The notes under the pieces: model-generated
Told to the model about the DNA's origin: nothing
The model's input: only the letters and a program-made list of their open reading frames with translations
Databases searched by the model: none
Position numbers and translations under genes: made by a program
DNA from: Rugalucina vietnamica
Lineage: Eukaryota; Mollusca; Bivalvia; Lucinida; Lucinidae
Direction: 5' to 3'
Assembly: GCA_964017185.1 (NCBI GenBank)
Contig: OZ024876.1
Span: forward strand, 28,116,278 to 28,180,277
Length of the DNA stretch: 64,000 bases
Shown: positions 35,891 through 46,263 of the stretch, piece by piece
Numbering within the stretch: the stretch's first letter is position 1
Layout: each line of letters opens with the position of its first letter

Positions 35891-36663
35891 TCAGGCTAGT
35901 GTGAATACCCACTTTGATGGAAATAGCTGCCCACCTAGATCACCTTGCGTAAAACCTTATTAAAGGGATGCTATCTTTTTTGCTTGCTGACTGGGAAGCT
36001 TTCAATAAATAGACAATATTTACCTCTATGTAAGATTCATTACACCCCCTGTATGATTATAATTGTTGCTAGTGACCTGATTTATTTAACAATTTAAACC
36101 ATGGTTTGAGAAAACCTATCTTAAAGCTTCAGAACAGATAGTTACAAAGCATCCTGCATAAAATGAAGGCTGCCATGGCACTGGGTTCATTTGACTGAGA
36201 AACCACCATGTCATGGTTGCAAAAATGAGAACTCGTTCTTTGCACTTGTCTCAAAGAACTTAACAGTACACAATTGTAACCTTTTTTTTTTTTGCCACAG
36301 CATGTGTATAATATCAACTGATAAGAGATCCAGTGTTTCAGTCTTTAAGAATACAGACTATACTTACAGCAGACGCCTAATTCTCATGAATCAATAGATA
36401 TTTATAGATATTAAAAGGTCACTTGCTGAAATGAAGCAGCGATCTAAAGCAAGGCCTAGGAGTATGCAGTGAAGTTGCTTTAAAGTAGTTTTCATTATCG
36501 GTTTTCTATCATTACTTTATTGTTTTACTAATAGTAACAGATTAACGAGGTCATGCAGAAGTTATGAACGTTTAACAAAATGGGGACAAATGGAAAACTG
36601 AAACTGCATGTGACAACTGCATGTCAAAAATTCGTTGTAAAAGAAGACGTATGTGTGGATAAA
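35891..36663. other. Unassigned DNA
   Basis: No gene or element is recognised. Confidence 0.45.
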
Positions 36664-36760
36664 TGCGACGCCTTATGAGAAAACCAACAAGCTGCATATG
36701 CGAAACCAAAGGCGCAAATAAGCTTCACAGTAACTGAGATTTTCAGTGAAGTTGTTTGGC
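36664..36760 (+). mobile_element. F1 element, 5' fragment
   Basis: GCGACGCCTTATGAGAAAACC leads into a decayed core. The right arm is disrupted at about 36735. Confidence 0.7.
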
Positions 36761-36950
36761 ACCCAGTGCTCTCCATCGCCGGCCACTTTATTGTATCTGT
36801 GAGTCCTCGTTTTTTATTCATCTTGGACGTTATCATGATTTATTTGTTTGACCTTGATGATTAATTATCGTGTAATAGATTCACCACGAGGATCGAACAT
36901 TTAACTAAATATTTTAGTAATTTTATATTACTGTACGTTCTAAGACGATG

Positions 36951-37203
36951 TTTCTGTGGTAGTACTTATTGTTTTATGTTTGGTGTTGACTTTTTTAGCT
37001 GTTGGCACCTTCTGTACCTTTTCATATTTTTGATCAAGTTTGGGTACCTGAGTGGCTACCTATTGGGGGAAATAGCTGCTCACTCGTATATTTTGTTTTT
37101 AAATAAAAGTACCTGATTGTTAGTATAGTTTTTTCCACCTCGGTTTTTGGAACGGTAATTTCTCTCTGATTATGACATTTCCTGATCATAGCCTACTTTA
37201 ACC
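36951..37203 (+). mobile_element. SA retroposon
   Basis: It shares with 1919-2282 the order TTCTGTGGTAGTAC, TGTTGGCACCTT, GAGTGGCTACCTATTGGG and GCCTACTT. Confidence 0.8.
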
Positions 37204-37358
37204 TTGGTGTAAAGTTGTGAAGTTTGGAAAGTCTTACCCTGTCTATGCTCATGTTTTACAATTTAGTTCAGGGTTTTTAAAGCGTTATACAAACATCGAC
37301 TTCTAATATTTCCAGGCTTCTATGGCACTCCTATTAATATGGAGAAGACAATAATAAG

Positions 37359-37600
37359 TGAACCACATCATGAGAAAACCATCATTTTGCATATGCGAAA
37401 ACAAAGGCGCAGATCAGCTTCGCAGTGACTGCGAAGCTGATCAGCGCCTTTGTTTTCGCTACACACATAGTAGAACAATTCCTCTTCTTTTTAAATCTAA
37501 AATTTTTCAGCCTCTAGCCATCTTCCGTGCTTGCAGAGCTCGGTTTTTGTCGGACCTGTTCGGAAACCACATTACGGGTTTTCTCATATGCGGTGGCTCA
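37359..37600 (+). mobile_element. F1 palindromic-core element
   Basis: Ends TGAACCACATCATGAG (37359) and CGGTGGCTCA (to 37600). The core at 37395-37459 has arms TTCGCAG/CTGCGAA and loop TGA. Confidence 0.9.
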
Positions 37601-37654
37601 TGTGTAAAAGGGCCATGGTAATAAAGCATTATACTTCTTAGGCTACTGCAATTA

Positions 37655-37933
37655 ACTACTACGTGACATGTTAGATAGAATGATTACCAAGTCGTTGTCA
37701 AAGAAATGAGCAATGGGATCACGTTTCTATATCGATTAAACTGTTTAAAATTTGCAATTTACAAATCATGAATATGCTGCTTAAGGAATGTGCCTATCTT
37801 TGCAAATTTAGAGCAATTTTGCTGAACACATGCAGCAAGAAATGATTCCTTAAATCCACGTGTAGCTACGTTAACGCCTGTATGCGTTTTAGTGGACACG
37901 AACATATCTTGCTTTAAATAAAATCACATTAAA
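37655..37933. other. Block C2 and unassigned DNA
   Basis: 37655-37765 is homologous to 11035-11145. 37783-37853 is bounded by an inverted TTAAGGAAT/ATTCCTTAA pair. No gene is seen. Confidence 0.5.
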
Positions 37934-38046
37934 TGAGCCGCATCATGAGAAAACAGGATTTTGCATATGCGATAACAAAGGCACAGATCAGCTGTGCAGT
38001 AACTGCACAGCTGATCAGCGCCTTTGTTTTCGCTACTCGGATATGT
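37934..38046 (+). mobile_element. F1 element, 3'-truncated
   Basis: Left end TGAGCCGCATCATGAG and core at 37969-38035 with TGTGCAG/CTGCACA arms. The sequence leaves the family after CTACTCGGATA. Confidence 0.8.
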
Positions 38047-38680
38047 TCCGTAATGCATGGATGCCACTTGAACTTTCAGTCTCTAAGATAACATTGATAC
38101 TTTATCCTTAAACAAGAATATTAGGAAATCGCCTTTGATGACGTACTTGTGGTACTAACTAATAAAACGGGAAAGGGTGGACCAGGTATATAAATTTATT
38201 AGTTCGTTTCCTTAGAATTAAAGGTGTTAATTATTTTGTTTCCTCTTAAGTATGGTGTATTCTGGACAATGCTGACAGGTAAATTCCGATAAATCAAATG
38301 TACTGGTGAAAAAACAAACAAAACTACGTCATTCAATTGGTCATAGGATTACTAAGCTACTTCGCAGTTTCATAACTAAAAATAGGGTTTTGGGAGGTGG
38401 TATTAAAGGGTATGAGTTGATTGGAGAGAAGTTTTTGGCGTTTGTTTTAGTTTTGAATCAGTTCTGAGTTGTTTAAAAGACATGTCTGAGTTTTGTATTA
38501 ACTTTTGTCTTGCATGTTACAATGTATTGTCAGTGCGGGAATAACTGAGCACATGAGAATGAGTGGCTCCTGCGGTGCTGAACTAGAACATAATAAAAAC
38601 TTAGAACGGTAGTTATCATGGACTTGATGTTTATTTACCCAAGCTACCCGGGCAGCAGGTCAGTGCGTGGTCAATACGCA
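38047..38680. other. Unassigned DNA
   Basis: No gene or element is recognised. Confidence 0.45.
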
Positions 38681-38813
38681 ACAGATAGTACAATTCCTCT
38701 TCTACTTATGGCCCAAATTTCAAGCTTATAGTTTGCTTCCGTAACTGTACCGGCTGGTTTGTGTCGGACCTGGTCGGAAACCCCGAAGACAGGTTTTCTC
38801 GCATCGCGGCTCA
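38681..38813 (+). mobile_element. F1 element, 3' fragment
   Basis: ATAGTACAATTCCTCTTCT through GTGTCGGACCTGGTCGGAAA to GCGGCTCA; the core and 5' half are missing. Confidence 0.75.
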
Positions 38814-38839
38814 AATATGACAGGATGAAAAATTAAGCG

Positions 38840-39060
38840 GAGTGCGACTACCTATAGGTTAGCGCATTGGACTAGGGATGGGTCTAGAGGTCTGGTGGTT
38901 CGAACCCCACATGCTTGTCGGTGTAGGCTAGCGCATCGGACTAGGATGGGTCTAGAGTTTTCGTGGTTCGAACCCCACAGGCGCCGGGATGTGTCCCTTG
39001 AGCATCCGATAGTACTGAAAAGATGTAATTCCCCTTAGTCATGGTCGGCTTCATCACAAT
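38840..39060 (+). mobile_element. SINE with a duplicated tRNA-like head
   Basis: Two ~69-bp units begin TAGGTTAGCGCATTGGACTA (38855) and TAGGCTAGCGCATCGGACTA (38924). Each has an A-box-like GGTTAGCGCA and a perfect B-box GGTTCGAACCCC (38897-38908 and 38965-38976). The body then runs CCCTTGAGCATCC to about 39060. Neither head folds into a complete cloverleaf by eye. Confidence 0.65.
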
Positions 39061-39100
39061 AAGGATTTGCCCGTCAGTGTTTAGTCTGTTAAGAATATGC

Positions 39101-39344
39101 TGAGCCGCCGCATGAGAAAACCAACAATTTGCATATGCGAAAACAAAGGCGCAGACCAGCTTCGCGGTAACCGCGAAGCTGATCAGCGCCTTTGTTTTCG
39201 CTACCGTACGGATAGAACAAACCGCCTTCTTCTTAAATCTGAAATTTCAGGTTTCTGACTATTTTCTGTGGCTGTACAGTCTAGTTTGTGTCGGGCCTGG
39301 TGGGAAACAAACCCAGATTGTTGGTTTTCTCATGCGACGGTTCA
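39101..39344 (+). mobile_element. F1 palindromic-core element
   Basis: Ends TGAGCCGCCGCATGAG (39101) and CATGCGACGGTTCA (to 39344). The core at 39137-39201 has arms TTCGCGG/CCGCGAA. Confidence 0.9.
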
Positions 39345-39605
39345 TGTTCAGTTTTAATTGTTCCTGTCTGGAAAGTGTACTGTCCGTGTTTACTATATCT
39401 TGTGCATGTCAATTATCTACACAATTGGCCAAGTGTATGCCGCATAATAAGTTTTTAAAACAGAAATTATTTAGCCTTGTCCGCATGCGAGGTTTTAGAT
39501 CTTTTAAATATTGTTCTTATCTGGAGCGATTTACAAAGTAATTCTACGCTCGTATATACATTTTTCTTCGCAGATATGTTTGCTTCACCGCGACACAAAT
39601 GCCTA

Positions 39606-40146
39606 CTGTCTAAACACCATCTTCATGAAACTGCATATTTCAAAATCTCACTTTTCTGAAAGACCCCAAGAAAAATATGAGCATGTCACGATTTTGCATT
39701 CCAAAAGTCTTAAAAAGTGCCACAAAAATTTTGAAAATCGGTTAACAATTAAAAATGTTATGCAAGAAAATATTTTTGAATAGGGCTTTTTCCATTTTTG
39801 CCAGCAAGGGAAAATCTAAATTGATTATTTTTCATCTAAAATACACCAAACCAAAACAAAATTGTTTTGTATGCATTGCTGAGCCAAACTCTTAAAATTG
39901 TTCCACAGATTTTGCTTGATTTTCAGTTCCAAGGTGTTTGGATTACCTCCCTTCCACATGCAAAATGCCTATTCAGAATGATTTTTAGACATAGTTATTT
40001 TATTAGTGAACCGGTTTTCAAACTTTTTGTGGCACTTTTTAGGCTTGATGAGTTGCAAAAAGATGGCATGGTCATATTTTTCTTTTGGTGTATCAGAAAA
40101 ATGAGATTTCGAGAAATGCAGTTTCTGAAAGATGGTGTTCAGACAG
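39606..40146 (-). mobile_element. Long-inverted-repeat TA element, copy 2
   Basis: Ends CTGTCTAAACACCATC (39606) and GATGGTGTTCAGACAG (to 40146) with flanking TA on both sides. The internal order is reversed relative to 29406-29965. The several 60-98 codon frames here are shadows of the inverted repeats. Confidence 0.88.
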
Positions 40147-40842
40147 TAATACGTAGTTTTTAATAGTCAATCTGTGGCGCTGTCAATGTGTGACATTTTT
40201 ATAAAACTATCACGTAATAGTTGACACAGGATCTCCAGAGACAATCAGGACAAAGTACCTATATCGACCACTTGCCGTTAATTAATTAAGGTCGTGATTG
40301 TATCTAATCAACGATAATTGTCAAGCTGATTTAACGCTCGTCATCTACATCGTTTCTGACCATATCGAATCGAGCCGTCCGTTCAACCGTCAAAAGTAGT
40401 TGTATGTGTTTGCGTATCCTTTTTGATGAAGAGTGCTACATCATGAAACACTTAACTCTACATGTACGTAGGTCAAGCTATGTATCTTGTCACGCTTAGA
40501 TATGCTAGTTTGTAGAATCCTTTTTGCGAAACTCTTTCAAACATGTTTTAGAGACATTTCGACACGAGAACGCTGACTTGCATGATCAGTGCCAGTGAGT
40601 CCGAACCCTGAATTATCATATTCAACCTACATTTACATTGCATCTGCCGGCAGTATTCAGATTTCCCGACTTGTCACGCTTATTTTATTCTACTGACTTG
40701 TCGACATATTGTGAAACACAATACAGAACCTTTCATTTCAACGAAACAATATTATTCTAAAACACATTTTTTATTTGAACACATAATAATAATCATATAT
40801 TACACGTAAATATCACTTTGTACACATTCCGGCAAATATATA

Positions 40843-41060
40843 TGAACCGCCGCATGGGAAAACCAACACTCTGCACAGGCGAAAACAAAGGCGCAGATCA
40901 GTATCGCAAAAACTGCGAAGCTAGTCAGCGCCTTTGTTTTGACTATACGGATAGTACAGTTCCTCTACTTTCTAAATCCAAAATTTCTGTGACTGTACAG
41001 CCCGGTTTGTGTCAGACCTGGTCGGAACTCAAATTGTTTGTTTTCTCACACACAGGCTCA
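40843..41060 (+). mobile_element. F1 palindromic-core element
   Basis: Ends TGAACCGCCGCATGGG (40843) and CACAGGCTCA (to 41060). The core is partly decayed (CAGTATCGCAAAAACTGCG). Confidence 0.85.
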
Positions 41061-41701
41061 TTTTATATTTGAACACATAATAATAATACTCATTTGTTAT
41101 ATGACTGAAGGAAATCCTGTCTCCTGATTGGTTCAGTCAGTATTAATAAATCCTTATATTTCTCTGAAACTAGACCAAACTGATGAAAACCAGATCAAAC
41201 CAGTTCCTGGAGGTTAATTATTTTGACAGGTTTTCTATATTAACCTCCAAAATCTATATTACGCTCCTGAGTACCCAAAAATAGCACCAGCATGAAATCA
41301 ACATGGGCTTCATGAAATTGACATGATTTGATGTACATGTATGTGTATAAAACCTGTCAGTTAGCTATAAATAGTTCATGAAATCTACATGCTTTGCAGT
41401 AATTCACAATTACAGGTAAACAATGCATTAGATAGTGAGGTGTATTTGGTGATAATTAAGGGATAATTTTGTATATTTTTCATAAGAATTTATGTTGTTG
41501 GTATCCATTGGAATTGCCTCGACATGGTGATTCTTATGAGTACCCATGACATAAGTTGTATTAATAACTAACAATTTTATCTTTCAATCATAATCAATTG
41601 TTCCTCATTTTCTAGCCTTCTTTAACATCTAATATGATTTTTTTTTATTTATTTGTTATAAGATAAACATTAAAATATTTGAAAAGTCATATAACAAAAC
41701 A
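41061..41701. other. AT-rich DNA bounded by inverted TTGTTATATGACT
   Basis: TTGTTATATGACT near 41093 and its complement near 41686 suggest a further ~600-bp inverted-repeat element, or an extension of the adjacent palindrome. No gene is seen. Confidence 0.35.
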
Positions 41702-41836
41702 GTTATTGACTTCAATTTCGGTAGATATAAGGATTTATCTACCCTCAAAAGTGATATTCACCTCGGCCTCTGGCCTCGGTGAATATCACTTTTTCAGGTA
41801 GATAAATCCTTATATCTATCTCATTGAAGTCAATAA
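41702..41836. repeat. Near-perfect palindrome with ~65-bp arms
   Basis: The arms 41702-41768 and 41772-41836 are complementary with few mismatches, separated by TCT at 41769-41771. The arm includes GTAGATATAAGGATTTATC and GTGATATTCACCTCGGCC. Confidence 0.9.
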
Positions 41837-41982
41837 TTGTATAATATTACACGTAAATATCAGTTAGTACACATTCCGGCAAATACATACAGTGTATGGT
41901 ACTCAAAATGTTCATATTTTCAAGAGAAATTGCACATATACTCATCAAGGAAACGACTACTCTCTGATCTTTAACCCATTAA

Positions 41983-42174
41983 CCCATATTTGACGAATGG
42001 ATTTTCCAATTTTTATCATTTGAGTGAATCCATTTTCAATTCTAGGGGCTTCAGGAGTGATTTTGAATTTTCATTCCATTTTTTGATGAGTTTCCTCTAA
42101 GCAAACAGAATAGCCCCAGATGGGACGTCGCGTTCTGCCTATGTCCAATAAAAGGGACGCCAGGAATAAATCAG
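41983..42174 (+). mobile_element. F3 MITE with half palindrome
   Basis: TTAA at 41979-41982 and 42175-42178. The right palindrome arm is lost (GTCGCGTTCTG then CCTATGTCC). Confidence 0.85.
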
Positions 42175-42178
42175 TTAA

Positions 42179-42377
42179 TGATGAATGGACTTGCACATCC
42201 TTATCAATTGGGTGAATCTACTGTCCTTTTTAGGAGAATTGGGAGAGATTATAATTTTTTATTTCATTTTAATGAAATTCCTGTAAGAAAGCAGTATAGT
42301 CCCAGATGGGACGCCGCGTCCTGTGGGGCTATATTGTTTGCCTATGTCCCATAAAAGGGACGCCAGGCTTAAATGAG
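42179..42377 (+). mobile_element. F3 MITE abutting the previous copy
   Basis: It shares the TTAA at 42175-42178 with the preceding F3. The right boundary is ATAA at 42378-42381, a decayed TTAA. The palindrome is shortened. Confidence 0.8.
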
Positions 42378-42381
42378 ATAA

Positions 42382-42877
42382 ACTGTTTATAAACGTAAAC
42401 TATACAGTGTAAATGACAAAGTAACATCAAAGTCTGGATAAACGACAGAAAAACCAGAACTCGACCAGAACGATAACACAATAAATTATAACTAATATTG
42501 CTTTTTCTAAGAGCATGCTTTTAAGATAGCGAATTTGCAAAATTATGATACATGTTACACAATGATATTACTCAGAAACGTGTTTCCTTTGCAAACTAAG
42601 ATAATATCATCAAACATATTGAATATCAAATTATTGATGAAGTTATTTAAATTCATTGCAAACCTTTGTAAATGAAGAAAGCAAATTTGCATGAGAATCA
42701 ACCAACGTCATGGTTTTGGTTTTGTTTCTTTAAAAAGACAAAATTAGATTTATCGTTGTTCCTGGATCAAGTTCTCATAAATACGCTATCAATAAATTGA
42801 CACAAGAAAAAACTTCAAAATTACATTATAGCGAGCTACAACGTATATATATGGCACTGTCAAGGATGCGAAAAACC
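42382..42877. other. End of block B2
   Basis: No gene; 42545-42820 is highly similar to 14785-15060. Confidence 0.6.
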
Positions 42878-43155
42878 ATCAGGAAAACATGTCCGTGCAA
42901 TAAATACCCCCTTAAACCCCACTTTTATATAGTAAAACTGGGGTTTGCAGGGGTATACATATTTTTCTTATTTTTGCTCCAAAACATAGATTGTGGGTAC
43001 TCGTTAGAACCGCCTCGGCGAGGCGGTTCTAACGTGTACCCACAATCTATGTTTTGAGCAAAAATAAGAAAAAATATAAAAAATTTTCTCACGAAATTTT
43101 CAATTTTTACAGGTGAAAAAATCTCTGTATATTGCATGGGCAAGTTTTCGTAATG
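42878..43155 (+). mobile_element. F2 element, near-complete reference copy
   Basis: Starts CATCAGGAAAACATGTCC and ends GCAAGTTTTCGTAATG. The central palindrome spans about 42970-43065 and pairs GTTAGAACCGCCTCG with CGAGGCGGTTCTAAC. Inner zones hold a second inverted pair TAAACCCCAC...GGGGTTTG. Confidence 0.9.
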
Positions 43156-43250
43156 CCTCAATTAAAGGCTGTAGCATGTTTCAATGCATGGTTCGCGTTA
43201 AGTAATTTTGTGCTGTTTCACATACTAAGCAGAAACGTATTGTCTTATCA

Positions 43251-43965
43251 CAATATAGGGGCACTGCTCCCATAGATTAACCAACTTATAATGCAATATT
43301 TTGACCTCCTTTTGCACGACAGTATGGTCCGACTTCAAACGTTGCCTTTCACCATTACGAAAACATGCCCATATGATATACAGTAATTTTTTCAGGTCAA
43401 AAATCGATAATTTTCAGACGAAAATTTTTGATATTTTTTTTATTTTTGCTCAGAACATAGATTGTGGGTACACGTTAGAACCGCCTCGCCGAGGCGGTTC
43501 TAACGAGTACCCACAACCTATGTTTTGGAGCAAAAAACAGAAAGATGGGTATACCCCTGCATACTCCAGTTTTGCTATGCAAAAGTGGGGTTCAATGAGG
43601 TATAATCCACACGGATATGTTTTCATTCGCGTCTAGTAATGCCGTGCATTTCACTTATTACTTCAACTTTACAGGAACTGCCTTATCGCAATATAGGGGC
43701 AATGCTCCCATAGATTCACCAACTTATAATGCAATATTTTGACCTCCTTTTGCACGACAGTATGGTCCGACTTCAAACGTTGCCTTTCACCATTACGAAA
43801 ACATGCCCATGATATACAGTAATTTTTTCAGGTCAAAAATCGATAATTTTCAGACGAAAATTTTTGATATTTTTTTATTTTTGCTCAGAACATAGATTGT
43901 GGGTACACGTTAGAACCGCCTCGCCGAGGCGGTTCTAACGAGTACCCACAATCTATGTTTTGGAG
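43251..43965 (+). repeat. 438-bp tandem duplication containing an F2 element
   Basis: CAATATAGGGGCA starts at 43251 and 43689, and near-identity continues into the F2 palindrome of each copy. Differences are a few substitutions and a 2-bp indel (CCCATATGAT versus CCCATGAT). Confidence 0.9.
43353..43628 (-). mobile_element. F2 element (first tandem copy)
   Basis: Outer end CATTACGAAAACATGCCC, full palindrome around 43449-43535, other end ATGTTTTCATTCG. Confidence 0.88.
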
Positions 43966-44061
43966 CTAGGTATACCCCTACAAACCCCTACAAACCCCAA
44001 TTTTACTGTATAAAAGTGGGGTTTAAGGGGGCATTCAATACACGGACATGTTATTCTGATG
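43791..44061 (-). mobile_element. F2 element (second tandem copy)
   Basis: As 43353-43628, but a deletion follows TTTTGGAGC and the CAAACCCCTA unit is doubled near 43980-43998. End CATGTTATTCTGATG. Confidence 0.88.
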
Positions 44062-44165
44062 CCATAGAATATTTTCCGTATTTCGGCACTCTGGCGCTAT
44101 TGCATAAGCACTGATAAGTCGATGGTTACGTTTGTCGATGAGGATAACCAAAAGACGCCATTTAA

Positions 44166-44386
44166 CCCATATTTGACGAATGGATTTTCCCATTTTTATC
44201 ATTTGGGCGAGTCCACTTTCATTTTTAGGGGCATCAGGAGTGATTTTCAATTTTCAAATAAATTTTTGATGAAAATCCTCGTAGCAAACAGAATAGCCCC
44301 AGATGGGACGCCGCGTTCTGCGGCGTCACATCTGGGGCTATTCTGTTTGCCTATGTCCCACAAAAGGGACGCCAGGCTTAAACGAG
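44166..44386 (+). mobile_element. F3 piggyBac-like MITE, intact
   Basis: TTAA at 44162-44165 and 44387-44390; full core palindrome at about 44296-44338. Confidence 0.9.
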
Positions 44387-44406
44387 TTAATGTGGGATTG
44401 TTAGGC

Positions 44407-44480
44407 TTTATTGAAAACTCTCGAATGTCCTTCCGTCTCTGTAGTGCACCTGCGGCATTCCAAATATTCATGGATGTATA
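44407..44480 (+). pseudogene. Possible Ty3/gypsy-type reverse transcriptase fragment
   Basis: The frame reads SRMSFRLCSAPAAFQIFMD. This resembles the reverse-transcriptase segment usually written MPFGLxNAPATFQxxMD in Ty3/gypsy elements. The expected downstream YxDD segment is not clearly present. Only about 25 residues support it, so it may be chance. Confidence 0.35.
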
Positions 44481-44634
44481 TTCTTCGGTGTACATGGATA
44501 CTACCGCAGGAAAGGAAACACATCAGTTGTACGACTACTTTTCGAACGACCTTCTTCTGAGGTCATCCTACTTATAGAATTAAAACACGAAAAAAAAGAA
44601 GAAAGAAAGCAAAGTCAACAAATGAATACAAAAA

Positions 44635-44637
<3 letters not shown>

Positions 44638-44680
<43 letters not shown>
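44638..44680. repeat. T tract
   Basis: About 43 consecutive T. Confidence 0.97.
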
Positions 44681-44683
<3 letters not shown>

Positions 44684-44807
44684 GAGAGAAAAAACAAAGC
44701 TTTTTGGAACAGATATACTGACACATACGCCAGTCCTAGCTTATGCATTTAATAGGCATCAGTTTTAGCTGCATATCGATGTATCCAATTGGCTGGCATT
44801 TTGCTCG

Positions 44808-44850
44808 ATAGCTCAGTCGACAGAGTGCTTGCACGATAAACGTGGAGACA
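44808..44850 (+). mobile_element. tRNA-like head remnant
   Basis: GATAGCTCAGTCGACAGAG has an A-box form (TAGCTCAGTNG), followed by a possible anticodon arm. No B-box follows, so it is not a functional tRNA gene. Confidence 0.35.
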
Positions 44851-45029
44851 TAATTATATTCAATTATCAAATATGATGTAGGTGAATTATTTAAAAATCT
44901 TTCAGTTAATTAAGCCAAGAACGAAGTAGAAAATACATGTACATGTACGTTGTAGTGCTGTTTTTCGTTATCCACAAACGACGTTTACCATCGTCTATGA
45001 CAATTGCTCAATGATCAATGTTTGTTTAA

Positions 45030-45228
45030 TTCATACAATCCTAATTATTGGACGTGTGCAAACAGTACAGCCCAATATGCTACGTCTCAGAACGCAGCGT
45101 CCAGCCGCTATTCCGTTCATTAAGAAGATTTTCACCGCCAATGAAAAAACTCTAAAAATCATTCCTTATTACCCTAAAATGAAAGTGGACCCGCCAAAAT
45201 GATAATGACTGGAACGTCTATTTATCAC
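45030..45228 (-). mobile_element. F3 MITE, decayed
   Basis: TTAA at 45026-45029. The interior GTGCAAACAGTACAGCCC...GAACGCAGCGTCC and CCTAAAATGAAAGTGGAC match minus-strand F3. The right end has lost its TTAA. Confidence 0.7.
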
Positions 45229-45395
45229 AACTGTCTTAAGTGGTGATGATTTTCATATATGTTCAACTTATATGTGTATTCCTATTTTCAGGGCGTTGCA
45301 AACATGAAAGAGTTATGCAGGAAGCATTGACAATCGTGGGCGTTTTAAAGGAAGAAGACTCTTGAGCGGTGAGTTGTAAATGAAGATAAAAACAT

Positions 45396-45509
45396 TAAAT
45401 ACCCACAATTTATGTTTTGAGCAAAAATTGGAAAATCATCATAAATTTTCCTCTGAAAAATTTCAATTTTTACAACTCTCTTTACATTGCATATGCAAGT
45501 TTCGTAATG
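45396..45509 (+). mobile_element. F2 element, 3' fragment
   Basis: Begins in the palindrome (TACCCACAATTTATG) and ends GCAAGTTTCGTAATG. Confidence 0.75.
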
Positions 45510-45559
45510 GCTCTTTCTCTGCAAAAGGTGGCCGTCAGGCTAACATCAACTTCTGTTGT

Positions 45560-45812
45560 TTGTTCTAATTGTTTTGTGTTTTAGAGTAGATGTTTTGTGC
45601 TGTTTGAGCCTTATGTACGTTTTCATATTTTAATTCAGTTCAGGTAACTGAGTGGCCGCCTATCGGAGAATAGCTGCTATATGTTTTCTTGGTATAAGTA
45701 CCTATATAATAAGTGTCATTTTAGTTTTTTCCCACCCCTCGGCTCATGAAGTGGGAATTTCTTTCTGATTGCACCATTTCCTGATCATTGCCTACTTGTA
45801 CCTTTTTAGACT
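45560..45812 (+). mobile_element. SA retroposon
   Basis: TGTGCTGTTTGAGCCTTATG, GAGTGGCCGCCTATCGG and the 3' end GCCTACTTGTACCTTTTT. Confidence 0.82.
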
Positions 45813-45984
45813 TATAAAGCGACGACATTAGAGAAGACAACATTAACACGAAATAAAACAAATCACAACAGGTTAACAGTCAAATGGTTAGTAATTAGTG
45901 TCTTGTAAGAAAAAGCATACAAGACAATTCTCGAGATGAATACCGGTTTTGCGGTGTCTAGCTCAGTGAAGTGCGAGTTCTCTA

Positions 45985-46263
45985 CATCAGGAAAACATGT
46001 CCGTGCAATGAATACCCCCTTAAACCCCACTTTTATATAGTAAAACTGGGGTACGCAGGGGTATACCTATTTTTCTTATTTTTGCTCAAAACATAGATTG
46101 TGTGTACTCGTTAGAACCGCCTCGCCGAGGCGGTTCTAACGAGTACCCACAATCTATGTTTTGGAGCAAAAATAAGAAAAATATCTAAGATTTTCCAATG
46201 AAATTATCATTTTTTTCTTCTTAAAAAATTCTCTGTTTATTGCATGGGCATGTTTTCGTAATG
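45985..46263 (+). mobile_element. F2 element, near-complete
   Basis: CATCAGGAAAACATGTCCG (45985) to CATGTTTTCGTAATG (46263). The core pairs GTTAGAACCGCCTCG with CGAGGCGGTTCTAAC without a spacer. Confidence 0.9.

Larger units (their letters stand above)
40160..42830 (+). repeat. Segmental duplication B, copy B2
   Basis: Homologous to 13803-15060; expanded by F1 (40843-41060), a palindrome (41702-41836) and two F3 copies (41983-42377). Confidence 0.8.
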
